From: Bradyrhizobium sp. MOS002
Lineage (GTDB): Bacteria; Pseudomonadota; Alphaproteobacteria; Rhizobiales; Xanthobacteraceae
Reading direction: 5' to 3'
Assembly: GCF_003020115.1 (NCBI RefSeq)
Contig: NZ_PYFX01000004.1
Span: forward strand, 806,001 to 870,000
Length of the DNA stretch: 64,000 bases
Each line of letters starts with the position of its first letter. The stretch's first letter is position 1. Shown in pieces: positions 55,208-63,475 of this stretch. The notes under the pieces were generated by a model, which was given only the letters and a program-made list of their open reading frames with translations, did no database searches and was not told where the DNA came from. The position numbers and the translations under genes are program-made.

Positions 55208-55306
55208 ATGCGCAACCATGACCTCGTATCCGATGGCTTCCTGGCATTGACCGCCGGTGGTTTGGTCCTGCTGTGCTCCAGCCTCGTGGCATTGGCCTTC
55301 GCCTGA
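55208..55306 (+). CDS. 32-residue single-helix membrane peptide
   Basis: ATG at 55208 opens MRNHDLVSDGFLALTAGGLV then LLCSSLVALAFA, one hydrophobic helix after a polar start. A GGCAGG stretch lies 8 bases upstream. It follows the 29-residue peptide gene by 101 bases on the same strand and could be part of the same unit. Function unknown. Confidence 0.4.
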   Translation: MRNHDLVSDGFLALTAGGLVLLCSSLVALAFA

Positions 55307-55334
55307 GCACCCCGGCACTTCCCGACAAATACGC

Positions 55335-55640
55335 TTAGCGCAGTCCAAACAGCGAGCGCCGATAGAGGCTGTCACGGGCCTCGCTCAGGCAGACGAAGCT
55401 GCCGTCAAAACCTTGGCCGTACCGCTTCTGGCTTTTGCCGTAGTAGACGCCTTTGCTGAAATCGAGCCAGACCACCCGATCGTGCGGGCAATGACGCTGC
55501 GCCTGCGCCTCGTAGCGAAACGGCGTTAGCGGCGTAGCCGATACCTCAGCAGCGCTGCAGCCGACCAAGATCGTAGCGGCGAGCGCGATCGCGCCGGGCC
55601 GCTGGCCGAAGCTGCTCCAAGATACTGCGCAAGACACCAC
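55335..55640 (-). CDS. Short lipoprotein-like secreted protein
   Basis: A GTG at 55640 (another at 55637) gives 101 residues with an N-terminal hydrophobic signal AIALAATILVGCSAAEV, where VGC resembles a lipobox, and a conserved-looking mature part RYEAQAQRHCPHDRVVWLDF, then SKGVYYGKSQKRYGQG and FVCLSEARDSLYRRSLFG. Two cysteines (RHCPHD and FVCLSE) probably pair. Similar short periplasmic proteins are common in Bradyrhizobium; no function is known. The upstream part of the frame is arginine-rich and not included. Confidence 0.6.
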   Translation of the reverse strand: MVSCAVSWSSFGQRPGAIALAATILVGCSAAEVSATPLTPFRYEAQAQRHCPHDRVVWLDFSKGVYYGKSQKRYGQGFDGSFVCLSEARDSLYRRSLFGLR

Positions 55641-55780
55641 CCGCCTCCCGATCCCAGCCGTCGCACGATGGCCGCTCGGGCACGGTAGCACGAAACGGCA
55701 CGGTCCTCGGAAAGCGAACTTCGCCGCGAACCCGCCCGCCCTTGCCGCGGCTGGGTTTGGTTCGACGATCGGCTTTGCTT

Positions 55781-56098
55781 TCACTTGTCCGCTTCGAATT
55801 GCTGCAACGCCTGGTGCATGCATTCCTGAAGCTTGGCTGCGACCTGTTCGCGCGCGACGCCTTTGCCTGCAAGATCGCCCGACACCTTGTCGAGGATCTC
55901 GCCCATCGTCTGGTTCTCCAGATGGTCCGTCACCAACGCCGTCGCGTAGCTGGCCGCGGCATCGCCGCTGAGGCCGAGCTGGGTTGCGGCCCAGAGCCCG
56001 AGCAGCTTGTTGGACCGGGCCGCAGCCTTGAACATGAGCTCCTCGTCGTGGACGAACTTGGCCTCGAAGCCCTGCTCGCGCTTGTCGAACGTGGTCAT
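55781..56098 (-). CDS. F1-ATPase inhibitor zeta subunit (DUF1476 family)
   Basis: The 105-residue protein (start MTTFDKREQGFEAKFVHDEE at 56098; an ATG 12 bases upstream adds METL) matches the alphaproteobacterial zeta subunit, the natural inhibitor of ATP hydrolysis by F1Fo-ATP synthase first described in Paracoccus. The N-terminal inhibitory segment, ARSNKLLGLWAATQLGL and a C-terminal helical bundle (VAAKLQECMHQALQQFEADK) are present. It is transcribed alone here rather than next to purine genes as in many relatives. Confidence 0.85.
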   Translation of the reverse strand: MTTFDKREQGFEAKFVHDEELMFKAAARSNKLLGLWAATQLGLSGDAAASYATALVTDHLENQTMGEILDKVSGDLAGKGVAREQVAAKLQECMHQALQQFEADK

Positions 56099-56346
56099 GG
56101 TCAGCTCCATTGTCGTTTCGCTGATGGGATCGGACTGGTTGGAAGCGAACGTCTCCGTGGCTCAAATCAGGATCATTTGAAGCTTCCGGCGGAAGCCAAA
56201 CGCCGTCAAGCCCGCTGGGCTGCGCCCGCCGGGCGTGTGCAGGACACGGACCAGCTCTACGCCAGCCTGCTCGGCTAGGCCAAGGTGTTTACTGTTCGTT
56301 AAGCAGACTCAGCGCCGCATGGCCCGGGTACATCGAGAGCTGACGC

Positions 56347-56571
56347 ATGAACAAAGAACTGCGGGAGTTTCGACGGCTTGAACGGGTCTGCTTGGAGCAG
56401 GCAGCCCTATCCACCATGGACCTCGCGCGAGGCGGGTTGCTCAAGGCCGCTGACGATTGTCGCATCGCAGCCGAAGCGATCGAAGCGCAATCGCCTCGCA
56501 GACCTTTCGCAAGTGCCGTTCAGGCGCTGAAGCAGGCATTGAGCGTGACGCGCGTGCCTCACCGGCACTGA
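56347..56571 (+). CDS. 74-residue hypothetical protein
   Basis: The product MNKELREFRRLERVCLEQAA is hydrophilic and helical in its first 60 residues (LARGGLLKAADDCRIAAEAIEA), ending SVTRVPHRH. A GAGAGCTGACGC leader precedes the ATG. The composition is protein-like and the helix pattern suggests a small soluble regulator or stress protein, but no family was recognised. Confidence 0.55.
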   Translation: MNKELREFRRLERVCLEQAALSTMDLARGGLLKAADDCRIAAEAIEAQSPRRPFASAVQALKQALSVTRVPHRH

Positions 56572-56618
56572 GGTCGGCGCTCTCGGGCAAGGACATCTTT
56601 GACGGGGCGACCGTGCGG

Positions 56619-56810
56619 TCAGCCCTTCGCCTCGGTCTGCTCACGTGCCAACCGTTCGGCTCTCAGCCGTTCCTTGTTGGCATAAAACGCCTTCTGCGCC
56701 GCTTCGTGCTCGCGCATGGCTTTTTCGGCTTCGATACGGCGTGTCGCATCGCGCGCCTGCCGCTGCTCGGGGGTCAAGGGCTTGCGCCGGTAGGAAACAT
56801 CTTCCGTCAT
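56619..56810 (-). CDS. 63-residue charged coiled-coil protein
   Basis: The product has a YRRKPLTPEQRQARDATRRIEAEKA core and a long charged helix (MREHEAAQKAFYANKERLRAERLAREQ). The initiation signal is weak. I recall near-identical short proteins in Bradyrhizobium, uncharacterised. It converges with the 74-residue gene, leaving 47 bases between stops. Likely cytosolic. Confidence 0.6.
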   Translation of the reverse strand: MTEDVSYRRKPLTPEQRQARDATRRIEAEKAMREHEAAQKAFYANKERLRAERLAREQTEAKG

Positions 56811-56939
56811 GGCAAAATAACGCGGACGTCAGGAAAGAGTTCCGCATGGTCCCGCTGGCCGGCACTGGGGGGCCGACTGCATAATCTGCGAAAACAACCC
56901 CATGCACAGTAGCCAAGTCCCTCTGCAGAAAGAACTTTT

Positions 56940-57644
56940 TTATCGCGCTGACGGTGCGTTTGACCCGGCCGGGATCTCGATGTCTGCAATAACGGGCAAA
57001 TGGTCCGAATAGGCCCTCGCCCCTTCGTCGGTCCAAACTTTCCCGATCCGGCTGTCGGACGTTGCGTAGATCCGGTCAAGCCGCAGAAGGGGCAGATGCG
57101 ACGGGAAAGTTCGCAGCCGCGTCCGGTTCGGGCAGACCTGCGCGAGCACGCGCCGCACCGATTTGATCCAGAACCAGTCGTTGAAATCCCCGAGGACGAC
57201 GGTCCTTCCGGGTTTCACCAGGCTCACCAGCGCCTGGGCCTGCGCATGGCGCTCGTGGATGCTCAAGCCGAGATGCGTGGCCACCACGCGGACATCGCCA
57301 ACCGGCGTCAGCAGTCCCGCTGCAATCGCCCTGCGCGGCTCGCGCTCACGATACGACACGTCGACGATCTCGGGCGGGCCGGAGAATGGAAAACGGCTCA
57401 GCAGCGTCTGTCCGTATTCGCCATCCGCCGTGACGATCGACTTGGCGTGAACACCGTGATCGCCGACGACGCTCGCCAGCTTCGCAAACGGATCGTCCGA
57501 TCGGGATCGCGAATCCACCTCCTGAAGCGCGACGACATCGGGAGCCCATTTGCGAATGATGGAACAGATCCCCTCCAGATCGAACTTCGGATTGAGATTG
57601 AAGGTGCCATGCACATTCCATGTCATGAAGCGCATCGGCGCCAT
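56940..57644 (-). CDS. Endonuclease/exonuclease/phosphatase family protein
   Basis: This 234-residue enzyme begins MAPMRFMTWNVHGTFNLNPK, with catalytic blocks VVALQEVDSRS (Glu), GLSIHERHAQAQAL near the middle, VVLGDFNDWF (Asp/Asn pair) and AYSDHLPVIADIEI (His) in EEP order. It hydrolyses phosphodiester or phosphate ester bonds; substrate unassigned. Start ATG at 57644 overlaps the upstream stop as TGATG, so it is coupled to the phospholipase D-like gene, suggesting a shared task in lipid or nucleic acid turnover. Confidence 0.88.
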   Translation of the reverse strand: MAPMRFMTWNVHGTFNLNPKFDLEGICSIIRKWAPDVVALQEVDSRSRSDDPFAKLASVVGDHGVHAKSIVTADGEYGQTLLSRFPFSGPPEIVDVSYREREPRRAIAAGLLTPVGDVRVVATHLGLSIHERHAQAQALVSLVKPGRTVVLGDFNDWFWIKSVRRVLAQVCPNRTRLRTFPSHLPLLRLDRIYATSDSRIGKVWTDEGARAYSDHLPVIADIEIPAGSNAPSAR

Positions 57645-59629
57645 CAGCGCCTCCCCGCGAGCCACGTCGCGACGAATTGCGCACCTGCGCAGATCGCGAG
57701 CCAGCCCAGGAACGCCAGTGCGAGCAGCACTATGTTGAGCCAGGACGCATGCCTGGCGAGATCTGCGATCTGGGCACCCAAAACTGCCATGGCGAGAATG
57801 CCCGGCGTCATGCCGAGCAGCGTTCCGACCAGGAAGTCACGCAGAGGCAGCGTGCTCGCGCCAGCCACGACATTCACCACCGAGAACGGCGCGATCGGAA
57901 TCATCCGGATGACAACGACGGCCAGGATGCCCTTGCCGACAACACGCTCCTGGATGCGCGCGGTACGTCGCCCGAGCAAACGCTGGAGGCGTTCGCGGCC
58001 GAGTGCCCGCCCGATCGCAAACAGGACAAAGGCGCTGAGCGAGACACCCGTCATGGCGGTGACGAAGCCTAGCCATGGTCCGAGTGCGGCAGCAGTCGCC
58101 GCAATGAGCACGAGAACCGGAAACACGACCAACCCGCCGACGACGAAAGCTGCAATCGCGAATGGCGGCCCCCAGACGGACTGCGAATAGGCGGACAGAA
58201 GCGTCGACATCCGGCCCGCGTCGGCGAAACCGTTCAAGGAGGTGTACGACCAGGCCATCGCCAGTCCAAAGAGCGCCACGGCGATCGAGACCATCCCGAT
58301 GATCGTCTTCGTGCTCCACATGCGCGATGCCGCTCGCTCCAGATGTAGAGGCCGCTCAGGGTCCGCCACCGGCTGAACCATCGTGGCCAGAGCGTTGGTC
58401 AAGACCGAGGATTCCACCTCCCGCAGCGCCTTCGTCGCACCGGCTCTTGAGACATCGTCCAGCAGCGCAAAAAGACGATCGTCGTTCTGCGCGACGGCCT
58501 GTTCGTCGAGACCGCAGAAATGGGCGATCAGACGACGGCGAACCGAGGCGATGAACTCCCGATGCTCGTCTGATGCGGCTTCGAACATCAGGTCACATTC
58601 GCTGTCGGCGCCCATCGATCGATTGTTCAAATTGGCCGAACCGACCCTCAAGATCCGATCGTCGACGATCATGAGCTTGCTGTGCACCATCACGGCCGCT
58701 TCCGTGTCCCCGTTCCCCGACACCGGGTAGACGAAGCGGATGCGATCGGCGACGCCGGCCGAACTGAAGCAGTCGATGAAGGCGCCCCGGCCGTTCTGCA
58801 TGGCTTGTGATTCCAGCCACGAGGAATGCAGTTTTGGCGTGACGACCACAACCCGAAGCGAAGGCACGCGCAGCATCTGCTCCGCCAATTCCCGCGCGAT
58901 TCTGGTGGCGCTGGTGAACTGGTTCTCGATGTACACGAAGCTCGTCGCGGACCGGATCGCTGCTATCAATGAGCGTTCGACCTCCCGGATCGTCGAACCT
59001 GCCGGGCAAACCACCTCGGTCCTGGCGATACCCACCGGCATATGCCGAGCCTCGACCGGCACATTCGCCGGCCAGCGCAAGCTTTTCAGCGGGCGCCGAT
59101 CATCAATTTGTTGGCCTGCCGCGCGCCAGCGTTCCTCCACGAGGTCGAACAACTGCGCCGCCGCATCCCCGTCGACCATGCATTGAACATCATGAAACGG
59201 CAGGTAAGGCTTGCCCTGGGGATCACAGCGCAATGCGTGATCGGGGCGATGATCGCTCGTGTCCCAGCGCCTGATCGTCAGATCGAGCCCGCCGACGAAC
59301 GCCAGTGAACCGTCGACACAGACGATCTTCTGGTGTTGGGCCGAACCAAATGGAAGCGTGGCATCCAGGTGAAACCGGACGCGGCCATCGGTGTCGGCGC
59401 TGAATTTGGCCGCGGAATTCCATTCCCGCTCGGAGGTGTAGAACGAGACGAAGTCCCAGACCAGAATGTTGATCCGCAAGGCGGGACGACGTTGGACCAG
59501 CGCGCGCAGCAATGGGCCGAGTTGGTCCGGCAGGCCATCATCCGCTCGCCCGGACTCGCCGACCAGCCGGGTCTCGCTGTGGATATCCCAACCGACGATA
59601 TAGACGAGATCCTGCGCCTGCAGCAGCAC
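57644..59629 (-). CDS. Phospholipase D-like/VTT-domain fusion membrane protein
   Basis: At least 661 residues. The N-terminal half has two HKD motifs, HQKIVCVDG and HSKLMIVDD (each HxK-x4-D, followed by GSANLNNRS), so the phospholipase D active site is complete. The C-terminal third is a VTT/DedA membrane domain with about six helices (VVIRMIPIAPFSVVNVVAGAS). Upstream of the GTG at 59629 the frame stays open for about 45 codons and reads like the family N-terminus (SLLQSSSTLIPGDTVWRRCE) but has no ATG, GTG or TTG, so the true start is uncertain. It may cleave or transfer phosphatidyl groups in the inner membrane. Confidence 0.88.
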   Translation of the reverse strand: MLLQAQDLVYIVGWDIHSETRLVGESGRADDGLPDQLGPLLRALVQRRPALRINILVWDFVSFYTSEREWNSAAKFSADTDGRVRFHLDATLPFGSAQHQKIVCVDGSLAFVGGLDLTIRRWDTSDHRPDHALRCDPQGKPYLPFHDVQCMVDGDAAAQLFDLVEERWRAAGQQIDDRRPLKSLRWPANVPVEARHMPVGIARTEVVCPAGSTIREVERSLIAAIRSATSFVYIENQFTSATRIARELAEQMLRVPSLRVVVVTPKLHSSWLESQAMQNGRGAFIDCFSSAGVADRIRFVYPVSGNGDTEAAVMVHSKLMIVDDRILRVGSANLNNRSMGADSECDLMFEAASDEHREFIASVRRRLIAHFCGLDEQAVAQNDDRLFALLDDVSRAGATKALREVESSVLTNALATMVQPVADPERPLHLERAASRMWSTKTIIGMVSIAVALFGLAMAWSYTSLNGFADAGRMSTLLSAYSQSVWGPPFAIAAFVVGGLVVFPVLVLIAATAAALGPWLGFVTAMTGVSLSAFVLFAIGRALGRERLQRLLGRRTARIQERVVGKGILAVVVIRMIPIAPFSVVNVVAGASTLPLRDFLVGTLLGMTPGILAMAVLGAQIADLARHASWLNIVLLALAFLGWLAICAGAQFVATWLAGRR

Positions 59630-59858
59630 CTCGCGCAGGGCCGCGAAATAAGCGGCAGCATCATTGAGAACCGCTACACGCCGTGCCTCGCACCGCCGCC
59701 AGACGGTGTCGCCGGGGATCAGGGTCGATGAGCTCTGAAGCAGGGAGACCTCGCAATTCGCATTCGCGTTGAAACGCGTTGAACGCGGAAGGGGTTCCCC
59801 AACTCAGAACCGGGGGTGACTGTTCAGCGTGTGCAGATTACGGCGCAACAGTCGCCCA

Positions 59859-60155
59859 CTACTTGGTTCGGACAGTCTTCGCACCCGCGCCTTTCAAGGC
59901 GTCCGCGATCTTCTCGGGAGCATCGCCGTGACAATCCACGGAAACCTCGATCCGACCTTCCAGCTTTTGATGCCCCTCCGGCGCAGGCGCGGCCTTGGCG
60001 TCAGGACCGGCCGGGCGTGTCCCCGACGTGTTCGCATCGCCGACCGGCTGGACGAAGACATCGCTTCGCGGCACGCCGCATTCCTGCACGACATGCTCAA
60101 CCGCAAGCTCGGCGCCGCGGCGCGTGTCGAATTCTCCGATGATCGTGCTTTCCAA
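59859..60155 (-). CDS. 98-residue hypothetical protein with TTG start
   Basis: The start is TTG at 60155, chosen because GGAGGG lies 6 bases upstream and the protein text begins there. The product has a beta-alpha-beta look (STIIGEFDTRRGAELAVEHV, then SDVFVQPVGDANTSGT), a Pro/Ala linker and a second similar strand-helix unit (LEGRIEVSVDCHGDAPEKIA). Resembles short conserved Bradyrhizobium proteins of unknown function. It could bind nucleotides or metals, but there is no motif to show it. Confidence 0.65.
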   Translation of the reverse strand: MESTIIGEFDTRRGAELAVEHVVQECGVPRSDVFVQPVGDANTSGTRPAGPDAKAAPAPEGHQKLEGRIEVSVDCHGDAPEKIADALKGAGAKTVRTK

Positions 60156-60315
60156 GGGCGCCCTCCGTGGCTGGACCAGAGTGCGAACAACAGGCCAGCG
60201 TGGGCCAGGTTCCTGAACGCGCGGGCGTTCCTGGCGGCCTTTTGGGACGCGCGAACAAGAACCAATCCAAGAACTAATCCAAGAACCAATCATTGCGCGG
60301 GACGTTGAGTCCGCG

Positions 60316-60522
60316 ATGTCAGACGCTTTTGATTATTTCCGAGCGCATGCGGTCCGGGCCCTTTGCAAGGCCCGGGCGATGCCTCGCGGACGTATGAAAC
60401 ACCTCCAAACCGTCGTGGCCCGGATCTACCACCTGCTGACCAAGGAGGCCGCGTATGGGCCGAACCTGCAGCACATGGACGACTTCCGGGCAGCCCGGAA
60501 GCTCGAGAAGTCCATCGACTGA
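60316..60522 (+). CDS. 68-residue hypothetical protein
   Basis: The product MSDAFDYFRAHAVRALCKAR is followed by a helical, basic middle (GRMKHLQTVVARIYHLLTKEA) and an acidic-basic end (LQHMDDFRAARKLEKSID). It looks like a small soluble helical protein; I recall the same type in Bradyrhizobium. It is divergent from the 98-residue gene, with 160 bases between. Function unknown. Confidence 0.65.
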   Translation: MSDAFDYFRAHAVRALCKARAMPRGRMKHLQTVVARIYHLLTKEAAYGPNLQHMDDFRAARKLEKSID

Positions 60523-60563
60523 ACTGCAATAACGGTGACGCCGCACGCCCTCTCTCGATGCGT

Positions 60564-61307
60564 TCAGCGTCCTTTGCGAACGGTCCCTGACTGCGACCCG
60601 CCAAGGCCCGGATTGATGGCCAGCGACGCGCCGGCGGCGCCGCCGGCTTCATAGGCCGTCATCGACACCATCCGGCTGGTGCCGCGCTGGGTCCGGATCT
60701 TGAGGTCGAGCTTGTCGAATTCCGCATCGACCATTGAGGTCTTGAGGACGACCAGCCCGCGGCCGGTGCTTTCGTTGACCTGATCGCGACCGGCCTTGAT
60801 CGCCAGCAGCCTGTCCGCGATTGACGCCACCATCCCGAGCGCGAAGGAGGCATTGGCCAGATGCCGCTCCTGGTGCCGGAACCTGCTGTAGTCGACCGAG
60901 GTCTTGAAGCGGCCAAGTTCGGCGCGCACGGCGCTGTCGATCAGCTCGGCCAGATAATGCGCGACCTCGACATCAGCGCCGAGACCGAAGAACACATAGC
61001 TGCTCTCGCCGGCCGCGTTCTTCTCGCGCCAGACCCGACAATCGCAGAAATGAGCGATCGCGCCGATGCAGTCATCGAGCGGAATTCGTTTCTTGCGAAA
61101 AGTCTCGTAGACCCTCCGTTCGCAGGGCGAGGCGCGCAATTCGACATCGGAGAGCGACAGATCGTGGCGATCCAGCAGCTCGGCGACCTTGGCGGCGGCA
61201 GACAGCGCCTCGTCCTCGGTGCAGCCATTGGCGATCGTCTTGGCGTGCAACGCCTGAATGCGGAGCTTCAGCTTGTCGAGCGCGGCCGGATTGGATGTCT
61301 GATTCAC
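60564..61307 (-). CDS. DUF2786 domain-containing protein
   Basis: This 247-residue protein has the DUF2786 core in its first 60 residues (DKLKLRIQALHAKTIANGCT and ALSAAAKVAELLDRHDLS), an alpha-helical hairpin region, then a second domain with CDCRVWREKNAAGESSYVFFG and EVAHYLAELIDSAVRAELGRF resembling the DUF7168 extension. The last 40 residues are glycine/serine-rich. Such genes often sit in phage or island DNA, but no phage gene is adjacent here. Function unknown. Confidence 0.75.
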   Translation of the reverse strand: MNQTSNPAALDKLKLRIQALHAKTIANGCTEDEALSAAAKVAELLDRHDLSLSDVELRASPCERRVYETFRKKRIPLDDCIGAIAHFCDCRVWREKNAAGESSYVFFGLGADVEVAHYLAELIDSAVRAELGRFKTSVDYSRFRHQERHLANASFALGMVASIADRLLAIKAGRDQVNESTGRGLVVLKTSMVDAEFDKLDLKIRTQRGTSRMVSMTAYEAGGAAGASLAINPGLGGSQSGTVRKGR

Positions 61308-61821
61308 CGATCACCTGTCCGGGTAAACCCGCCGGATAGAACCCGGTCGGATAGACTGGCGGAAGGGGTGTCTTGTCAACTGGATTGATCTTCGACGCCT
61401 TTTTCGGACGGACCTCGCTCCTTCTACCGTACGCTGCACGACCTCGCCGCACTTGATCGAAAAATGCAGAGACGAGGCCTCACTACAATCGACGCTCAAC
61501 CTCCAACGCAACTGACAAATCACTGTTCGGAAGCAGACCACCACAAGCCGAACGAGGTTGCGCCTTGGCTTTGGCGGCTGCGTCGTGTCACAGTATTTCG
61601 AGCTTGCAGTCAGTCGGCCTTGATCCCCGCGCTTGCTGAGGTTAGTCGCAGCAGACTGGTGGATTGAAAGACGCACTGATCAAGGCCGCCGATCGGTTTT
61701 GTTGCCGCGACACATTCATGGACTGGACTTCGCCGTTAAGGTTTAGCGGTCAGGTTAACCCCAGCGAACGTTAGGCTGAGAGCGTGGACTTCGATATGAC
61801 CTCGAATAGAGGAATATTCGA
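61308..61821. other. Stretch without a confident gene
   Basis: This gap contains only the presumed promoter region of DUF2786 and of the 59-residue membrane protein. No stable palindrome or RNA gene was recognised. Frames on either strand are short and unremarkable. Confidence 0.5.
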
Positions 61822-62001
61822 ATGTCCAATAGAACCGCATTTCAAACTGCAGATGCAGACGAGCCCCACAACTTTTTCGATATCGCCATTCCCCTCACCT
61901 TCAGCGCTGTAGCCCTCCTTGCCACAGCTGTTTCGCTGGAGGCGATTGGGTTCATCGCTTGGCAGCCAGCCACCTTTTTGGTTGCCTGTATCTTTGACTG
62001 A
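61822..62001 (+). CDS. 59-residue small membrane protein
   Basis: ATG at 61822 follows an AGAGGA ribosome-binding site at 61808-61813. The N-terminal 18 residues are polar (MSNRTAFQTADADEPHNF), then two hydrophobic segments (IAIPLTFSAVALLATAV and GFIAWQPATFLVACIF) suggest one or two membrane helices, ending CIFD. The good ribosome-binding site and helix pattern make it credible. It precedes the 82-residue gene at 62016 by 14 bases and may share its transcript. Confidence 0.6.
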   Translation: MSNRTAFQTADADEPHNFFDIAIPLTFSAVALLATAVSLEAIGFIAWQPATFLVACIFD

Positions 62002-62015
62002 CGCGATTGGCTGGC

Positions 62016-62264
62016 ATGAGCGAATTCGAGGGCCTATCTGACCAGTTCATTCTGCGGATGCACGAGTTCATCCGCCAAGAGGTGCAAGCAGATAGGCTAG
62101 CCGGCACGCGTTTTGTCGGATTCTCAGCGAGGCTGCGTGCGGAGGCTCTTGCGCGCGAAATCGAGCGGCGCGGCTTGTTTTGCACGGCAATTGACTGGCC
62201 TCAGCATCTTGAGCCTGGAGCGGACAAATACGCGCCGACCATTGGACACCGGAAGACGATCTAA
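62016..62264 (+). CDS. 82-residue hypothetical protein
   Basis: From ATG at 62016 the product starts MSEFEGLSDQFILRMHEFIR and continues QEVQADRLAGTRFVGFSARL, then REIERRGLFCTAIDWP. It is helical and moderately acidic at the start. A TTG at 62007 would add 3 residues. I recall this protein as a conserved family in Bradyrhizobium with no known function. Probably cotranscribed with the small membrane protein just upstream. Confidence 0.65.
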   Translation: MSEFEGLSDQFILRMHEFIRQEVQADRLAGTRFVGFSARLRAEALAREIERRGLFCTAIDWPQHLEPGADKYAPTIGHRKTI

Positions 62265-62289
62265 AAGGCTCCCGCGTAGCGGCCTCGGT

Positions 62290-62502
62290 CTAACCAGTCC
62301 CCGGCCCCTCCGAGCCGGGGCCGTCTCTCCATGAGCCTATCGCTTGGTTGCCGGCTCGCGCAGCGAACTCCCGGTCAAGATCTTTCAGTCGCCCGAGCAG
62401 GTTCTCGACGATCTCCATGCAATCGGAATGTCCCAACGATTGCACGCCGCGCGCCGCTAGCTCGCGCTCCAACATGGCGGCTATAATGATTTGAATGCTC
62501 AC
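62290..62502 (-). CDS. 70-residue hypothetical protein with GTG start
   Basis: A GTG at 62502, with GGAGA 5 bases before, gives MSIQIIIAAMLERELAARGV, followed by a helical stretch (MEIVENLLGRLKDLDREFAA) and a Gly/Ser/Pro tail. It looks like a small helical cytosolic protein. It converges with the 82-residue gene, 25 bases between stops. No family identified. Confidence 0.6.
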   Translation of the reverse strand: MSIQIIIAAMLERELAARGVQSLGHSDCMEIVENLLGRLKDLDREFAARAGNQAIGSWRDGPGSEGPGTG

Positions 62503-62845
62503 GAATTCTCCGCCGACTTCGCCCCAGAGACGGTACGGCTCAACTTGGAAATGGGTTTCGCTAAAGCGAAAGGCCGCAGGGTGGTTCCAGCCCCCACTGC
62601 GGCCATCCCGGGCAAATTAGAAACTGGTACTTAAATCTCGCCGGTGTTCTCACAGTAGAACACCGTGTTCCGAAAAAGGATTCCGTAAGACTACCGGAAT
62701 TCCAAGCGCCCCGGATTGTCACCAGGATGTGGAAATGGCACCGCTTCCTTACCAGCCCCCATGCTCCCGGCTATCGATCAATTGCGGATCAGAGCGTCGG
62801 GAGCGACGCGAGCCTGGTACGTAGACTTCCCAGATTCCGGGGTCG
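62503..62845. other. Gene-free stretch with a cluster of three perfect hairpins
   Basis: Hairpins lie at 62556-62571 (TTTCGCT/AGCGAAA, 7 pairs, 2-base loop), 62572-62604 (GGCCGCAG/CTGCGGCC, 8 pairs with inner GTGG/CCAC) and 62642-62665 (CGGTGTTCT/AGAACACCG, 9 pairs, 6-base loop). Together they could form a small structured RNA or leader of the 70-residue gene. No ORF in this stretch is convincing. Confidence 0.5.
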
Positions 62846-63181
62846 CTACCGCCACAGCCGGCGCGTAATGTTGAACAACGCCGCAAGCGGGACGCCCACC
62901 AAGACACCCAGCATGCCGTACGACGTGACCAGCAGCGCAGCGCTAAGCGGCCCCGCGCTTGTCGCAAATCCATAGGCTGCGCCTAAGCCTCCCAGCGTTC
63001 CGGCAAAGACGACCATGTTGCGGTCGTTGCGCGCCTCGACGTTATAGATCGGGGGCCTTTTGCGGTGAAGAATGGGAGGACCGAACGGCACCTTCGAGCC
63101 GCAATTTGGACAGGCCGACGCACTCGGTGAAACCGGGTGGTCGCAGTCGTGGCAACCGATCAGCTTTTTGGTCCGTCCCAT
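62846..63181 (-). CDS. Zinc-ribbon protein with transmembrane tail
   Basis: The 111-residue protein begins MGRTKKLIGCHDCDHPVSPS with Cys10, Cys13, Cys24 and Cys27 forming a zinc ribbon (CHDC and CPNC), followed by KVPFGPPILHRKRPP and, after residue 55, two hydrophobic helices (VVFAGTLGGLGAAYGF and TSYGMLGVLVGVPLAALF). This layout suggests a membrane-anchored zinc-ribbon protein of the type used in membrane-linked regulators. Function unknown. It lies just downstream of the tRNA gene on the same strand. Confidence 0.75.
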   Translation of the reverse strand: MGRTKKLIGCHDCDHPVSPSASACPNCGSKVPFGPPILHRKRPPIYNVEARNDRNMVVFAGTLGGLGAAYGFATSAGPLSAALLVTSYGMLGVLVGVPLAALFNITRRLWR

Positions 63182-63230
63182 GCGCTCTTACACACAAAAA
63201 GACGGATTAGGACACCGTCGGACAAGGAGG

Positions 63231-63320
63231 TGGCGGAAGGGGTGGGATTCGAACCCACGGTACCCTTGCGGGCACGCCGGTTTTCAAGACCGGTGCCTTA
63301 AACCACTCGGCCACCCTTCC
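63231..63320 (-). tRNA. tRNA-Ser (anticodon UGA)
   Basis: The minus strand reads as a class II tRNA. The 5' acceptor GGAAGGG pairs with CCCTTCC near 63235-63241, the anticodon loop CTTGAAA within CCGGT...ACCGG gives anticodon TGA, a long variable arm GCCCGCAAGGGT follows, GGTTCGAATCC is the T-arm, and CCA is encoded at 63231-63233. Together these identify tRNA-Ser(UGA). tRNA 3' ends are common integration sites; no integrase was found next to it. Confidence 0.97.
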
Positions 63321-63475
63321 CTCTTGGGAGATCAGGCACTTAGCAAAGTGCGAGACGTATTGAAAGAGCCTGTTGCCACCGGATTGCCACCGAGAATGGC
63401 GACTTTTGTTCTTATTTCGTGCGACGGAGCTCGCGACTGTTAAATGGGCGAGCCCCGTCTGCCGATCTTCAACCG

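Noticed and set aside
56166..56278. Frame ending QDTDQLYASLLG considered as a gene tail
   Set aside because: The short protein-like end has no start or continuation upstream and overlaps the DUF1476 leader; likely chance or remnant.
63231..63320. tRNA-Ser as an island attachment site
   Set aside because: No integrase, direct repeat of the tRNA 3' end or phage gene was seen in the window, so island integration is unsupported.
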